64,000 nt of DNA from CAIYTF01 sp963664845 (GTDB lineage Bacteria; Bacteroidota; Ignavibacteria; Ignavibacteriales; Ignavibacteriaceae). Made by a program: the position numbers and the translations under genes. The first letter of the stretch is position 1. Each line of letters opens with the position of its first letter. Shown here one piece after another: positions 36,101 through 44,379 of this stretch. The notes beneath the pieces are model-generated. The model was not told where the DNA came from and ran no database searches. It saw only the letters and a program-made list of their open reading frames with translations. The DNA lies in contig OY761615.1 of assembly GCA_963664845.1 (NCBI GenBank), positions 3,472,001 to 3,536,000 of the forward strand. Direction: 5' to 3'.

Positions 36101-37093
36101 AACAAATGTTATTGTATGGTTCACGTCATCCAAGTACTTTAGTTGAAATATTTTTCGGGTAGATTCATCTAATACATAAATATTTCCATCCTGATCCAGA
36201 GTTATACTTGAAGGGGATCGCAATGATTGATCAATAGTGTTGTCTCCATATGATTTCATCCATGGATTGTTCCGGGAAGCATCCGTACCTGCAATTATTA
36301 TTCTGCTCCATTTATTATCCGCGAACACACATATATTGTTATTAGTGTTTCGTCCCACTGTACCTTTTGCATCGGTCGGTTGATTAAATATATCTCTTCC
36401 AATATTTGCTTTGGTATACGCTTTATCAATATAATATTTAGGATTAGTCCCTTCATACATAATCGGCCACTGCATGAGTGAAGTTCTTGACGTATTACTA
36501 TTCATCACAGATAACGTAATATCTGTTGTATTCGCAATGTCTGTAGAAATTACTGATTTCCCCGATAGTTCTTTTGTATTATGATTTAGGAGTGCTGTAC
36601 AGCTATCTCCATTGCTATCGTCAACTTTAGTAACAATTCTATTTACAAAATACTCAATAAATTTTGATGATTTAACGATCTTCCAACTTTCGGAAGCCCT
36701 GGCTAAGGTCATACGTTCATTAAAAGAAGAATCCGAAGATTGCTCTCTCACTATAAATTCAACTTCTGCTATGTTATCTACGAATGAAATTTTTATATCA
36801 GTTAAATGCACAAAACATTTTATTGTCTTATCATCTTTGACCGATATTAACTTCATTATATTGTTTGCCGGAATAATTTGGCTTAAAATTTCAGGCGAAA
36901 CATTACGTATTAATAATTCTTTTTTCCCATTACGGAGCGAAAATTCCAGTTCAGAAAGGACTGACCTAACACAAAATTCGTCGTACTGAATGGAGCTTGT
37001 TTTTGCCGGTACACTTGCCTTTATTCGACCTAACTGTGGATAACAAGTGTACGAAAAAATTAATCCAATAATAAATAAATATCTTACGGTCAT
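33119..37093 (-). CDS. Large secreted beta-propeller/beta-helix protein with T9SS sorting domain
   Basis: A 1324-residue protein of unknown function. Order: signal peptide (MTVRYLFIIGLIFSYTCYPQ); a 150-residue alpha/beta domain; NHL-like propeller blades (PSSITLDQDGNIYVLDESTR, then IWVADKDGNAVHKI and ALWVADPNNGAFHVF); a PKD-like region (about 640-730); a NosD-like right-handed parallel beta-helix (about 780-1000) with repeated ISNCTNGIYISSANPSI-type coils; a TPR-like helical section (about 1040-1240); and a C-terminal sorting domain from NYPNPFNPSTVI to KKMMVVK. No catalytic site is obvious; it is probably a surface or secreted binding protein. The gene stands alone, with its own terminator. 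Confidence 0.8.
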   Translation of the reverse strand: MTVRYLFIIGLIFSYTCYPQLGRIKASVPAKTSSIQYDEFCVRSVLSELEFSLRNGKKELLIRNVSPEILSQIIPANNIMKLISVKDDKTIKCFVHLTDIKISFVDNIAEVEFIVREQSSDSSFNERMTLARASESWKIVKSSKFIEYFVNRIVTKVDDSNGDSCTALLNHNTKELSGKSVISTDIANTTDITLSVMNSNTSRTSLMQWPIMYEGTNPKYYIDKAYTKANIGRDIFNQPTDAKGTVGRNTNNNICVFADNKWSRIIIAGTDASRNNPWMKSYGDNTIDQSLRSPSSITLDQDGNIYVLDESTRKIFQLKYLDDVNHTITFVREVTLPGVQYPADICTDIAYGYNGAQNTIWVADKDGNAVHKITSDVSSGKMFTGVVNPSGQTITFTRPEKILANFDDSGQKCLAVIDSDKKRLIIVTSMSIPSGNILSGNFQVYNYVAETNSSLNSLSVYPSGPASALWVADPNNGAFHVFDVHSRTGYLGTVKANLSANAPWHSPKLIMSLSGIHTSGSPYVIDQWDENQHGITVYDQGADLGNITSVLFDNGLSDYGVNVTASCFDLQKIHCDLYRNGILINDLSSPALYLPSRGNIAHIGLTEVKGNPIGVLTCRFVAKSWGVLSQSDYSITKSIDFAMPLRAYFNGPSSFHGDVLTWNVTPTSGSGQFTYAWDANISGLSGWQSLNTNSPTCIWGTPGQNKSFTIRCVITDNVTQQTKTFSQFVSYITPYGELQSNEIWPSGTITLLGSVVVPPQYTLTISQDAFVYFPAGASLTVNGVLTVQGSDFFPVVFDRAGTSGTWGTITFTGAAAKNSILDHATISNGAGIQCISGADVTISHSVISNCTNGIYISSANPSIHDNSIKNNPGNGIYGTGTASNYANIYNNSITKESGTPGYHTCLGIYLINGMSTYAGHNDISGFNQGMYFGGGSTAQLGTLNDDRPMPNNRIQNCLTAITSSWGGVCDAGQDDHTHADNSIFGNTRSLLAANSSYIYADYNYWGGSNNTPSMYCDAGSVIVFDDLVAESDPWFGISSPKQDDAKTAVVLQKKEAPGKGSDIRVGLRLEQQGRIDEAVTLYKNMIKFDSFAEQAMSRIVSLNSRYKRGDDLDFLSSSRLKGNKHRTHIRKLLAGIQMKNGAYGQSAKLYDDIISDPSNDHEKYDAMFSKFFVLLHEANDADGAARILDALKKLPLKKVDDELVSRLDMAQTALDNSLGGKELMNRKAGRGTGVVIPTEYSLSNNYPNPFNPSTVIKYELPLNNMVSLKIYDILGREVKTLVNEIQNAGSYSVVFNGSTLASGVYIYTLRSGNFSATKKMMVVK

Positions 37094-37501
37094 TTTTGCT
37101 CCATTTTTAAGTGAATGCTTTTACCATTTACAAATTTTTGAGTATACAATCATTTTGAAAACAGGTACTTGGATATGAAATACTATAAGCACAAAGAAAG
37201 AAAACTAAATTATTTACCTTGCCTATTCTTTGTGCACATTTCATATATGCCTTCTGTTTTCGATTTTATGCTTTTCCCCTTCAGTTTTCGCAAATATTCA
37301 ATTCGCTCCTGCTTGAATTTCAATAAACTTATACGCGCGACAAATGATTAATTGCGTAGAAAGATCAAAAAATATTTTTAATCGATTCACTGACATAAAC
37401 TTAATCTATTTTTTGACTGGCAAGGACAATAGAAGATATACTTCTAAGAATATTTTTGAGCGCAAATGTCAGCATCACAGAAATTCAGAGGCTCCGACAT
37501 C
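37094..37501. other. Intergenic region with remnant of a duplicated gene
   Basis: About 400 AT-rich bases. The part 37210-37338 encodes a decayed copy of the C-terminus of the two neighbouring paralogues (see pseudogene entry). The rest shows no recognisable feature. Confidence 0.5.
37210..37338 (-). pseudogene. C-terminal fragment of a third copy of the 37502/38323 paralogue family
   Basis: Reading the minus strand from 37338 gives ARISLLKFKQERIEYLRK, then LKGKSIKSKTEGIYE, ending at a TAA. This lines up with ARVRYVLKQKKTKQERIEFL and QKIKENCKGSKVGKMYE of the protein encoded at 37502-38326, including an exact QERIE. A stop codon lies shortly upstream of the fragment and no N-terminal part remains. 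It looks like the remainder of a tandem duplicate. The match is short and judged by eye. Confidence 0.5.
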
Positions 37502-38326
37502 CTACTTTTTCAATTCTTCCTGCAAATTCTTTTCATACATTTTCCCCACTTTTGATCCTTTGCAGTTCTCTTTGATCTTTTGCAAAAACTCAATTCGTTC
37601 CTGTTTGGTCTTTTTTTGTTTCAAAACATAGCGGACTCTTGCTTGCGCAGCAGAAGTAGACGAATATTTCTCGACAATTTCGTTTTTGTATTTATCTACT
37701 TTAGCAAGGTCTTTATGCGTATAAGCGTAGTAAGCATCAAGAAGTACCAGGAATTGTTGTGAATAAACACTTCTGGGATGTTTTTCATGCAATCTTGCAA
37801 GTGCTTCGGCTGACGCATCTACCAAGTTTTTTGAAAGTATTGTTTTTGCAGAATTGAAAACGAACAACTCCTCACCTGTTGGTTTACGAACCTTAAACTT
37901 TATTCTTGTCCGCGTTGTATACCCACCTCGCAAGCCTGATTCTATTATAACGGTATAGTCCCCGGTTTCAAAGTATCCGATTGCACAACCTAAGTCCAGA
38001 AGCTTTCCAAATCTTTCACTAAGGCAAATATTCCTGTAAGTGCTTTCATTTGAGAGGTAATCACGATTGTCCGGGCTAAAAGTGGAAAAGCTAAATCTGT
38101 CATCTAATTCTTTTCCCTTTTCATCCAGCACGCTTACGCCTACAGTACCCACATCTTTCGCCTTGATTATTGCAGAGCTTACATTCGTGTGTTCAATGAA
38201 CAGGTCAACAGGTTCGCCAAGAAAGTACACCTTCTTTGGCAATGAAGCAGTCACCCGCAAAGTCTGCTGCGCGAACATTGCGTTACAAAAACAGATCACA
38301 AGCAAAGCTAATCTGGATTCGTTCAC
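37502..38326 (-). CDS. Exported protein, paralogue of the upstream gene; unknown function
   Basis: A 274-residue protein with signal peptide (LALLVICFCNAMFAQ) and a GTG start overlapping the upstream stop (GTGA). The N-terminal half is a beta-sandwich-like domain: ITASLSKTxYxVGEPVxLxxEH in the paralogue, here VTASLPKKVYFLGEPVDLFIEH, then GYFETGDYTVIIESGLRGG. The C-terminal half is helical, with HEKHPRSVYSQQFLVLLDAYYAY and KYKNEIVEKYSSTSAAQARV suggesting TPR-like packing. It is about one-third identical to the next gene across its length. I do not recognise the family. It is the last gene of a three-gene operon headed by a metzincin-like lipoprotein. Confidence 0.65.
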   Translation of the reverse strand: MNESRLALLVICFCNAMFAQQTLRVTASLPKKVYFLGEPVDLFIEHTNVSSAIIKAKDVGTVGVSVLDEKGKELDDRFSFSTFSPDNRDYLSNESTYRNICLSERFGKLLDLGCAIGYFETGDYTVIIESGLRGGYTTRTRIKFKVRKPTGEELFVFNSAKTILSKNLVDASAEALARLHEKHPRSVYSQQFLVLLDAYYAYTHKDLAKVDKYKNEIVEKYSSTSAAQARVRYVLKQKKTKQERIEFLQKIKENCKGSKVGKMYEKNLQEELKK

Positions 38327-39150
38327 TCTTGCAACACCTTCTGTAATTGTTCCTTATATATTTTTTCTATGCTATGCCCCTTACAGTTTGTTGTAATTTT
38401 CTTTAGAAGTGCAACTCGATCTTCTTTGCTATGTTTTTCTTTTAAGACTCCGGAAATCATTCCTTGTGCGACGGCAGCCCACGAATATTTTTCTACGATT
38501 TCATATCTATATTTATTTGCCTTATATTTATCAGGACAGGTAAAGAGATAACAGCTAACAATAATATCTAGAATTATTGGCGAATATACACTGTTAGGAT
38601 ACTTTCCATGTAAATTTACAAGTTCCTCTACTGTTGCTTTATTCATTTTGTCCGATACTATTTCCCTTGCAGAATTAAAAAAGGTGAGTTCGGCGCCTGT
38701 GGGTCCAACCACAGTAAAATGTATATCCTTTTTATTAAGTTTTCTTCCCCTAATGCCATACTTAACAACTATGGTGTATTTACCAGGCTCAAAATATCCG
38801 GCTACTCCTCCTTTGAATAAACGCTTCCCAAAGTCTTGACAAAGATCAATATAATAAAAAGTATTTTCGCCTGGCAGATAATCCCGATGGGCAGCTGAAA
38901 AGTCAAGTGAACTATAGTTGGGTTGAAATCGTTCAATTTTTCCATTCGTTATTCTTACGTCCACGTCTGGCGTATAATTCTTTTTTATAATGGCTGAACT
39001 TTCATTCTTGTGTTCTACCAGTAATTCGACAGGTTCGCCCACCAAATACGTGGTTTTTGACAGAGAAGCGGTGATGCTTAATGTTTTCTGCCCATACAAC
39101 GGGTATAAAAAGCAAATCAGAATCAGGCTGTTTATATATAGTGTTTTCAT
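38323..39150 (-). CDS. Exported protein, paralogue of the downstream gene; unknown function
   Basis: A 275-residue protein with signal peptide (MKTLYINSLILICFLYPLYG). It has the same layout as its paralogue: a beta domain with YLVGEPVELLVEHKNESSAI and GYFEPGKYTIVVKYGIRG, then a helical region with LHGKYPNSVYSPIILDIIVS and KANKYRYEIVEKYSWAAVAQ. GGAAA about 5 bases before the ATG serves as ribosome binding site. It starts 18 bases after the metzincin-like gene and overlaps the next gene by four bases, so all three are probably co-translated. The beta domain resembles a presented-ligand or inhibitor-like sandwich, but the function is unknown. Confidence 0.65.
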   Translation of the reverse strand: MKTLYINSLILICFLYPLYGQKTLSITASLSKTTYLVGEPVELLVEHKNESSAIIKKNYTPDVDVRITNGKIERFQPNYSSLDFSAAHRDYLPGENTFYYIDLCQDFGKRLFKGGVAGYFEPGKYTIVVKYGIRGRKLNKKDIHFTVVGPTGAELTFFNSAREIVSDKMNKATVEELVNLHGKYPNSVYSPIILDIIVSCYLFTCPDKYKANKYRYEIVEKYSWAAVAQGMISGVLKEKHSKEDRVALLKKITTNCKGHSIEKIYKEQLQKVLQE

Positions 39151-39168
39151 AAAATTTCCGTTTTATTA

Positions 39169-40281
39169 TTATTCATAAAGCCAGCATTTTTTACCGGCGC
39201 CGTTACTAATCTCCCCTTTAAGAAAAAACTGATGACCTTTTATACCATTACTTGCACCATGACAAAAATCTTTTGGAATGACATCATTGAAATGCATGTT
39301 GCACATAATGCACTCATTCTGGTCTTGAGAAGTGCCAATAAAATTATGAGGCGGGTCTAATGGGATTGTATAACCGCCATCATCTCCGTTTATTCCAAGA
39401 GCGTGACCTAATTCATGGGCAGATACCTCCACTGTTTGCCTTGCCCTAATATCAAGGTCAATATCCCCTGAGTTTATTCGGCCGCATAATACAAATGAAA
39501 ACGAAGGGTCGCCTGTGCTGGCATTCCTCATACTTGTCATTCCAAGCATTTTCCCGTTTGCTGATATTTCGGGAATTGTCCAATCATCAATAGCACAAAT
39601 CACAGAGGTATTTAATGTACAGGCAACAACACTTTTAACCCAAGAAATAGCCTGGTTTATAGATTCAAACATTCTTTCTGGAGGCGAAATATTTGGAGGC
39701 GTGTTTATTGCCAAATTTATTTTGCAATCTGTAAATAGGGTGTTGAGCCCAGTGACACCATTATAACCATTATTATTAGCTGATATAGGCCTTACTTTAT
39801 TATCTCCAGTTAATATCTCGCAAATGTTAAAAACTGCGTTACCGGGCAGGATTTGTAGTACCTTTGTGCCCACATCCTGTTCATTATTAAAAAAATGAAT
39901 TGTCAGTGTATAGTATTCTTTGGAGTCAAAGATATATATTACACTATAGTCTCCTTCTTCAGGTGGTTTGACAAAATTATTACCGAAATATTTTACGTTA
40001 GCAGGATTTGAGGATTTACACAAAGATAATGAAACACCTGGAGAATCATGATAATCTCCACAAACCTTATAATGAAACGATATTTTAGATGATCCACCGA
40101 ACGTTATTCCTGATAAATCACCAAAACTTAATTCATAGTATTCTCCACCTGAGCAAGTAGCAGCCGTGACGTGTGAGAGAGTATACTCTTTATCATGTAC
40201 GTTGTTATTTTGTGGATCGCATCCGCAACAGGCCAAAACAGCAAAAAGCAAAATCAAACTCAATAAATATTTATAAATCAT
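39169..40281 (-). CDS. Metzincin-like zinc metalloprotease lipoprotein
   Basis: A lipoprotein of about 370 residues. The start at 40281 gives MIYKYLLSLILLFAVLACCG with a lipobox, and AGAGGAAAT lies just upstream. A longer frame to 40353 has no signal. The zinc motif is HELGHALG (39394-39417, about residue 289) in the metzincin pattern HEXXHXXG. The next residues are INGDDGG, so the usual third ligand three residues after the Gly is Gly, with Asp one further on. Downstream, ECIMCNMH has a CxM-type turn recalling the Cys/Met arrangement of archaemetzincins. The N-terminal 180 residues are beta-rich and Cys-containing. Probably a periplasmic or surface protease; the substrate is unknown. First gene of the operon with the two paralogues. 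Confidence 0.72.
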   Translation of the reverse strand: MIYKYLLSLILLFAVLACCGCDPQNNNVHDKEYTLSHVTAATCSGGEYYELSFGDLSGITFGGSSKISFHYKVCGDYHDSPGVSLSLCKSSNPANVKYFGNNFVKPPEEGDYSVIYIFDSKEYYTLTIHFFNNEQDVGTKVLQILPGNAVFNICEILTGDNKVRPISANNNGYNGVTGLNTLFTDCKINLAINTPPNISPPERMFESINQAISWVKSVVACTLNTSVICAIDDWTIPEISANGKMLGMTSMRNASTGDPSFSFVLCGRINSGDIDLDIRARQTVEVSAHELGHALGINGDDGGYTIPLDPPHNFIGTSQDQNECIMCNMHFNDVIPKDFCHGASNGIKGHQFFLKGEISNGAGKKCWLYE

Positions 40282-40861
40282 ATTTGTATTTCCTCTAATG
40301 TATTGATTTTTCAGCAAAAATTTCGGTGCATTGATGGCTTCCCCAAAAACCATTCTGCTTCGTTTAGTGTTATACTCACCGGTAAGCCGCTGTATAAACG
40401 TGTATCAATTCAGCCGGTGTCATACATTCCCGCTCGATTCTGCAATTCAATTAATACGGAAACGGAAAAAGTGCTGTCATAGGTGACAGCGTGGCATAAA
40501 CCGTTTTCAGTCACTAATTTATCGTTGTTTATAAAACTTACAGGAGATACAGGCTCATGCCGCGGGTTCTGATAAGAAAAACTCAATTTGACCATCACTT
40601 GGATTACCTTGGTAACAACAACAAAAAACAGCAAATAACTCATCAAATATAAACACAAATGAAGATTAAACGCAAATCAATTTATTTTGGCAGACCGGTT
40701 ACAACCTTTTACACCAAACCCAAGTCTAAAGCCTGTCTGCAGCTAATACCTGAGGAGCAATCCACTTATCAGCGAAATAATCCATTCATATAATTCTTTG
40801 GGAATTGCTGCGGAACAGAAAGTAAATTCAATAGCAACTATTTTTATGGTAAGGACAATCG
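40282..40861. other. Intergenic region with one doubtful small frame
   Basis: About 580 bases between two divergent genes. It contains a weakly supported 82-codon frame (40410-40658, minus). The DUF5916 gene's ribosome binding site AAGGA sits 6 bases before its ATG. Promoters are not identifiable by eye. Confidence 0.45.
40410..40658 (-). CDS. Doubtful small open reading frame (82 aa)
   Basis: The product begins with a hydrophobic stretch (MCLYLMSYLLFFVVVTKVI) that could be a signal or membrane segment, followed by a polar region with no match I recognise. There is no clear ribosome binding site. It may be the remnant of a longer exported protein or chance. Confidence 0.22.
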   Translation of the reverse strand: MCLYLMSYLLFFVVVTKVIQVMVKLSFSYQNPRHEPVSPVSFINNDKLVTENGLCHAVTYDSTFSVSVLIELQNRAGMYDTG

Positions 40862-43090
40862 ATGAATCTTCTGTTACTCGTACTGACATTATTGGTGTTT
40901 AATTGTTTCGCGGAGGGGAATGTCCTGTCCCAACCGTATAAATGTGTTTCCGGAAAAACCCGCGCCCACGTCATTATTGATGGAAAGCTGGATGAAGCAG
41001 AATGGGCGGGGGCCGAAAAGGGAGAACTGAAATATGAAATAAATCCCGGCGATAATCTTCCCGCCAAACAACGAACAGAATTTTTTTCCACGCACGATGA
41101 CAAAAACCTCTATTTCGCCTTCAAATGTTATGACACCGAACCCCGGAAGATCAGAGCTCATGAAAGCGACCGCGATCAGATATTCTCTGATGACTTTGTC
41201 GGCATCATGCTTGACCCCTACCGCGATAACCAACATGCATACGAATTGTTCGTGAACCCGTTTGGCATTCAGGGAGACCTAATGCGTACCGGCAATAATG
41301 AAGACTCAGGATTTGATATGATATGGACGTCAGCCGGGCAGGTGACTGATTATGGTTACTGCGTGGAAATGGCAATTCCCTACACGTCCATCAGGTTTCC
41401 GCAGGACGGGAAAGACGGCTGGAATTTGCTCGTGATGAGAATCTATCCGCGTGACAGCAGGTATAACTTCTGCTGGACTCCCAGTGACCGCGATAACCCT
41501 TGCTTCATGTGCCAAAGCGGCATTCTTTCGGGGCTGGACGAAGTTAAAAGTCCACTGAAGCTTGAAGTACTTCCATATATAGTGGGGTTTCAGCACAGCG
41601 GAGTTGATGACAGCGATGATCCCAATTCCCTGTTCTCCCAGGGAAAACCGCAGGGCAGGATGGGAATTGGATTCAAAGTTACACCAAATTCTGATTTGCT
41701 TATTGAAGGCGTCGTCAATCCGGACTTCAGCCAGGTAGAATCGGATGCACAGCAAATCAGCGTCAATTCTTCGTTTGCGCTTTACTATTCCGAAAAACGT
41801 CCGTTCTTCCTTGAAGGCTCCGAGTTGTTCGGTGGAAGGGTCGTCCCTTTCTATTCACGCATGGTGAATAATCCTGACTTTGCAACGAAAATAATCGGGA
41901 AGACAGGGAAACTTACGTATGCTACAGTGCTGTCTTATGATAAACAGAGCCCGTTCATCGTTCCGGGAGAAGAGGGAAGCGATTTTGTTGAGTCAGGCGA
42001 AGGCTCGATGTCGGCAGTACTTAGAGGCAAATACACATTCGGGGGAGAGTCATATGTTGGCTCAATACTGACCTCACGCAATTTCCATAACGCGGGAAAT
42101 CAGCTTGGCGGCGTTGACTGGACGTACCAGTTCCTTACCAACCTCTATTTCAAAGGCCAGTTCCTGTATTCCTATACAAAAGAACTTAACGACATGAACC
42201 TGTTTGATGATACCAGACCTCTTGGAAAATCCGGCAAGGATGCTGCATTTAATGGTGAATCACTGCAGGGGTCACTGCTGCGCCTGGAATTTGACCGCTC
42301 TGCCCGCAATCATTATTTCGAACTTGATTATTATGATGCCTCCCCTCAATTCAGGGCTGACATGGGCTATGTTAACAGAACCGACGCCCGGGTTGTGGAA
42401 TTCGAGAACGGCTATCAGTTTTATCCGGACAGTTCTGCATTAACCAGCGGCTATGTCTTTGCTCATGGCGGGATGACATTTAATCACGAACAGGAGCAGA
42501 AAGAAAAATATCTTATCACGGGAATGCAGGTGCAGCTTAAGGCGCAGATCAATTTGTACGTGGCCTACCTGCCCTGGAATGAGGAGCTGTACAAACACAA
42601 GCTGATCTCAAACATTAACCGCACGTCTATAAATCTCTTCACCCGTCCGATAAGTGCTCTTACAATTAATTTTTACAGCGATATTGGCCGCTTCATCAAA
42701 CGCGAGGATGATCCCGCAATAGGAAGAGGACACAATCTTGGAACTGACATCACCATTAAACCTTCTGACGCGGTTCAGTCTGTTTTCAGCTATTCCCGTT
42801 TCCGTCTTTCAGACGTTAGCACCAATGAATTGTTTTTTGACGGGTATATACTGCGCAATGCCACCACTTGGCAATTCCAAAAAGGACTCTTTATACGATT
42901 GATTTCGGAATTTAATTCCTTTTCCCAATCGTTTAACGTCTACCCCCTTCTTTCCTATAAAGTCAATCCGTTCACCCTGTTTTATATCGGCTCGACCTAT
43001 AATCTGCAGCAATATCAGGGCTTTAATGGCTATCGACAGACAGAACGGCAATTCTTTGCCAAAATACAATATCTCTGGAACGCGATTTGA
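40862..43090 (+). CDS. Outer-membrane protein with CBM9-like domain and DUF5916 barrel
   Basis: A 742-residue protein with signal peptide (MNLLLLVLTLLVFNCFA). Residues about 35-220 form a carbohydrate-binding family 9-like domain (VIIDGKLDEAEWAGAE, then FFSTHDDKNLYFAFKCYDTEP and IWTSAGQVTDYGYCVEMAIP). The rest matches DUF5916, with the hallmark SALYYSEKRPFFLEG-like stretch FALYYSEKRPFFLEGSELFG, then repeated amphipathic strands ending YLWNAI, as in an outer-membrane barrel. Members are common in Bacteroidota; their function is not established. The N-terminal domain may bind a glycan. The stop is followed at once by a copy of the dispersed repeat described at 43095-43126. Confidence 0.83.
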   Translation: MNLLLLVLTLLVFNCFAEGNVLSQPYKCVSGKTRAHVIIDGKLDEAEWAGAEKGELKYEINPGDNLPAKQRTEFFSTHDDKNLYFAFKCYDTEPRKIRAHESDRDQIFSDDFVGIMLDPYRDNQHAYELFVNPFGIQGDLMRTGNNEDSGFDMIWTSAGQVTDYGYCVEMAIPYTSIRFPQDGKDGWNLLVMRIYPRDSRYNFCWTPSDRDNPCFMCQSGILSGLDEVKSPLKLEVLPYIVGFQHSGVDDSDDPNSLFSQGKPQGRMGIGFKVTPNSDLLIEGVVNPDFSQVESDAQQISVNSSFALYYSEKRPFFLEGSELFGGRVVPFYSRMVNNPDFATKIIGKTGKLTYATVLSYDKQSPFIVPGEEGSDFVESGEGSMSAVLRGKYTFGGESYVGSILTSRNFHNAGNQLGGVDWTYQFLTNLYFKGQFLYSYTKELNDMNLFDDTRPLGKSGKDAAFNGESLQGSLLRLEFDRSARNHYFELDYYDASPQFRADMGYVNRTDARVVEFENGYQFYPDSSALTSGYVFAHGGMTFNHEQEQKEKYLITGMQVQLKAQINLYVAYLPWNEELYKHKLISNINRTSINLFTRPISALTINFYSDIGRFIKREDDPAIGRGHNLGTDITIKPSDAVQSVFSYSRFRLSDVSTNELFFDGYILRNATTWQFQKGLFIRLISEFNSFSQSFNVYPLLSYKVNPFTLFYIGSTYNLQQYQGFNGYRQTERQFFAKIQYLWNAI

Positions 43091-43406
43091 CACTTTTAAG
43101 TTGACGCCTATGCGCGGAGCGGGATCCGGTTGGGAGATAACACGGATTTGAACAGATTTTCGCGGATAGAAATTCAAAAATTTGACTTTTAAGACAACCC
43201 CATTTAGATGTGAGGGAGTTTGTTCAATAATTTCGGTTTTAAGTTGACACCCACCCTGGGGATTCAATGCATCTAAACCCTCAGAAATGCTCTAGTGTTT
43301 GCAGCAATCACTTCCCCAAGTAAAAATTCTGGTATGTTCTTTCGTAATTACCGCCGGATTGGTTAACTTTGGAACCCAAATAAGTAAATTATAAGATATT
43401 GCACGT
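43091..43406. other. Intergenic region with dispersed repeat
   Basis: About 315 bases carrying repeat copy A (43095-43126) and a partial second match starting TTTTAAGTTGAC near 43237. No gene is seen. The region also includes the presumed amn promoter. Confidence 0.55.
43095..43126 (+). repeat. Dispersed repeat, copy A (plus orientation)
   Basis: TTTAAGTTGACGCCTATGCG followed by CGGAGCGGGA. It shares AAGTTGACGCCTATGCG with the copies at 44269-44304 (inverted) and 44875-44911, and TTGACGCCTATGCG with 44683-44717. Confidence 0.75.
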
Positions 43407-44177
43407 ATGATAACAAAAGATCAAATAGTAACAGACTGGTTACCAAGGTATACCGGAACACCGGTTCAGGAATTTGGCGAATACATCCTCCTGGTGAATT
43501 TCCAGGATTATGTGACTAAATTTGCGGAAAAATTCGGCGTGGAAGTGAAGGGCATCAACAAGGCTATGCCAAATGCCACTGCCGAAGGAATAACCATCAT
43601 AAACTTTGGCATGGGGAGCGCGAATGCTGCTACCATAATGGACTTACTCTCTGCCTTGCCGCCGGCGGCCTGCCTCTTCCTGGGAAAATGCGGCGGCCTC
43701 AAGAAGATCAATGAACTTGGCGATATGATCCTTCCCATCGCGGCCATACGCGGAGAAGGAACTTCCAATGATTATTTCCCGCCGGAAGTGCCGGCTCTGC
43801 CCGCATTTAACCTGCAAAAGGCAGTCTCTACAACACTCAGAAATTTCAACACGGATTATTGGACTGGTACTGTCTATACCACGAACCGGCGAGTGTGGGA
43901 ACACGACGAAAATTTTAAAGAATACCTTCGCTCCATTAGATGTATGGGCATCGATATGGAAACAGCTACCATCTTCATCGGTGGTTTTCACAATAAGATC
44001 CCATCAGGTGCGTTGTTGCTTGTATCGGATCAACCCATGGACCCAGAGGGAGTGAAGACCGCCAAGAGTGACTTGAAAGTGACTGAACAGTTTTCAAACC
44101 TCCATCTTGAGGTAGGGATTGCTGCGTTACGTGAACTCATCAACAACGGTGCAACCGTTAAGCATTTGAAGTTTTGA
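43407..44177 (+). CDS. amn: AMP nucleosidase (short form)
   Basis: Hydrolyses AMP to adenine and ribose 5-phosphate; cytosolic purine metabolism. At 256 residues it is the short AMP nucleosidase form of Bacteroidota, not the 480-residue E. coli form. Family features: INFGMGSANAATIMDLLSAL, CLFLGKCGGL, AIRGEGTSNDYFPPEVPALP, VYTTNRRVWEHDE, GIDMETATIF and LVSDQPMDPEGVKT, covering the ribose and base pocket of the phosphorylase/nucleosidase superfamily. The start ATG at 43407 begins the conserved N-terminus. Copies A and B of the dispersed repeat lie on either side in inverted orientation, with the stop about 90 bases from copy B. Confidence 0.9.
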   Translation: MITKDQIVTDWLPRYTGTPVQEFGEYILLVNFQDYVTKFAEKFGVEVKGINKAMPNATAEGITIINFGMGSANAATIMDLLSALPPAACLFLGKCGGLKKINELGDMILPIAAIRGEGTSNDYFPPEVPALPAFNLQKAVSTTLRNFNTDYWTGTVYTTNRRVWEHDENFKEYLRSIRCMGIDMETATIFIGGFHNKIPSGALLLVSDQPMDPEGVKTAKSDLKVTEQFSNLHLEVGIAALRELINNGATVKHLKF

Positions 44178-44268
44178 GATTTTTGACCTCAATATAATTA
44201 TTGGCCCCTCCCGGCAACCAAATGGTGACATCTTAACGAGTAAACTTAACGAATACGATGAATAAATG

Positions 44269-44304
44269 TCATTCCCGTGAAAACGCATAGGCGTCAACTT
44301 AAAA
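44269..44304 (-). repeat. Dispersed repeat, copy B (inverted)
   Basis: The plus strand reads TCATTCCCGTGAAAACGCAT and then AGGCGTCAACTTAAAA, the reverse complement of copies C and D. It faces copy A across the amn gene. Confidence 0.78.
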
Positions 44305-44379
44305 TTTGAATGACAGAATTCCTATTGTTCAATGTGTGCATTACCGTAATGATCGTGAAGGCTATTATGATTTGTTCAT

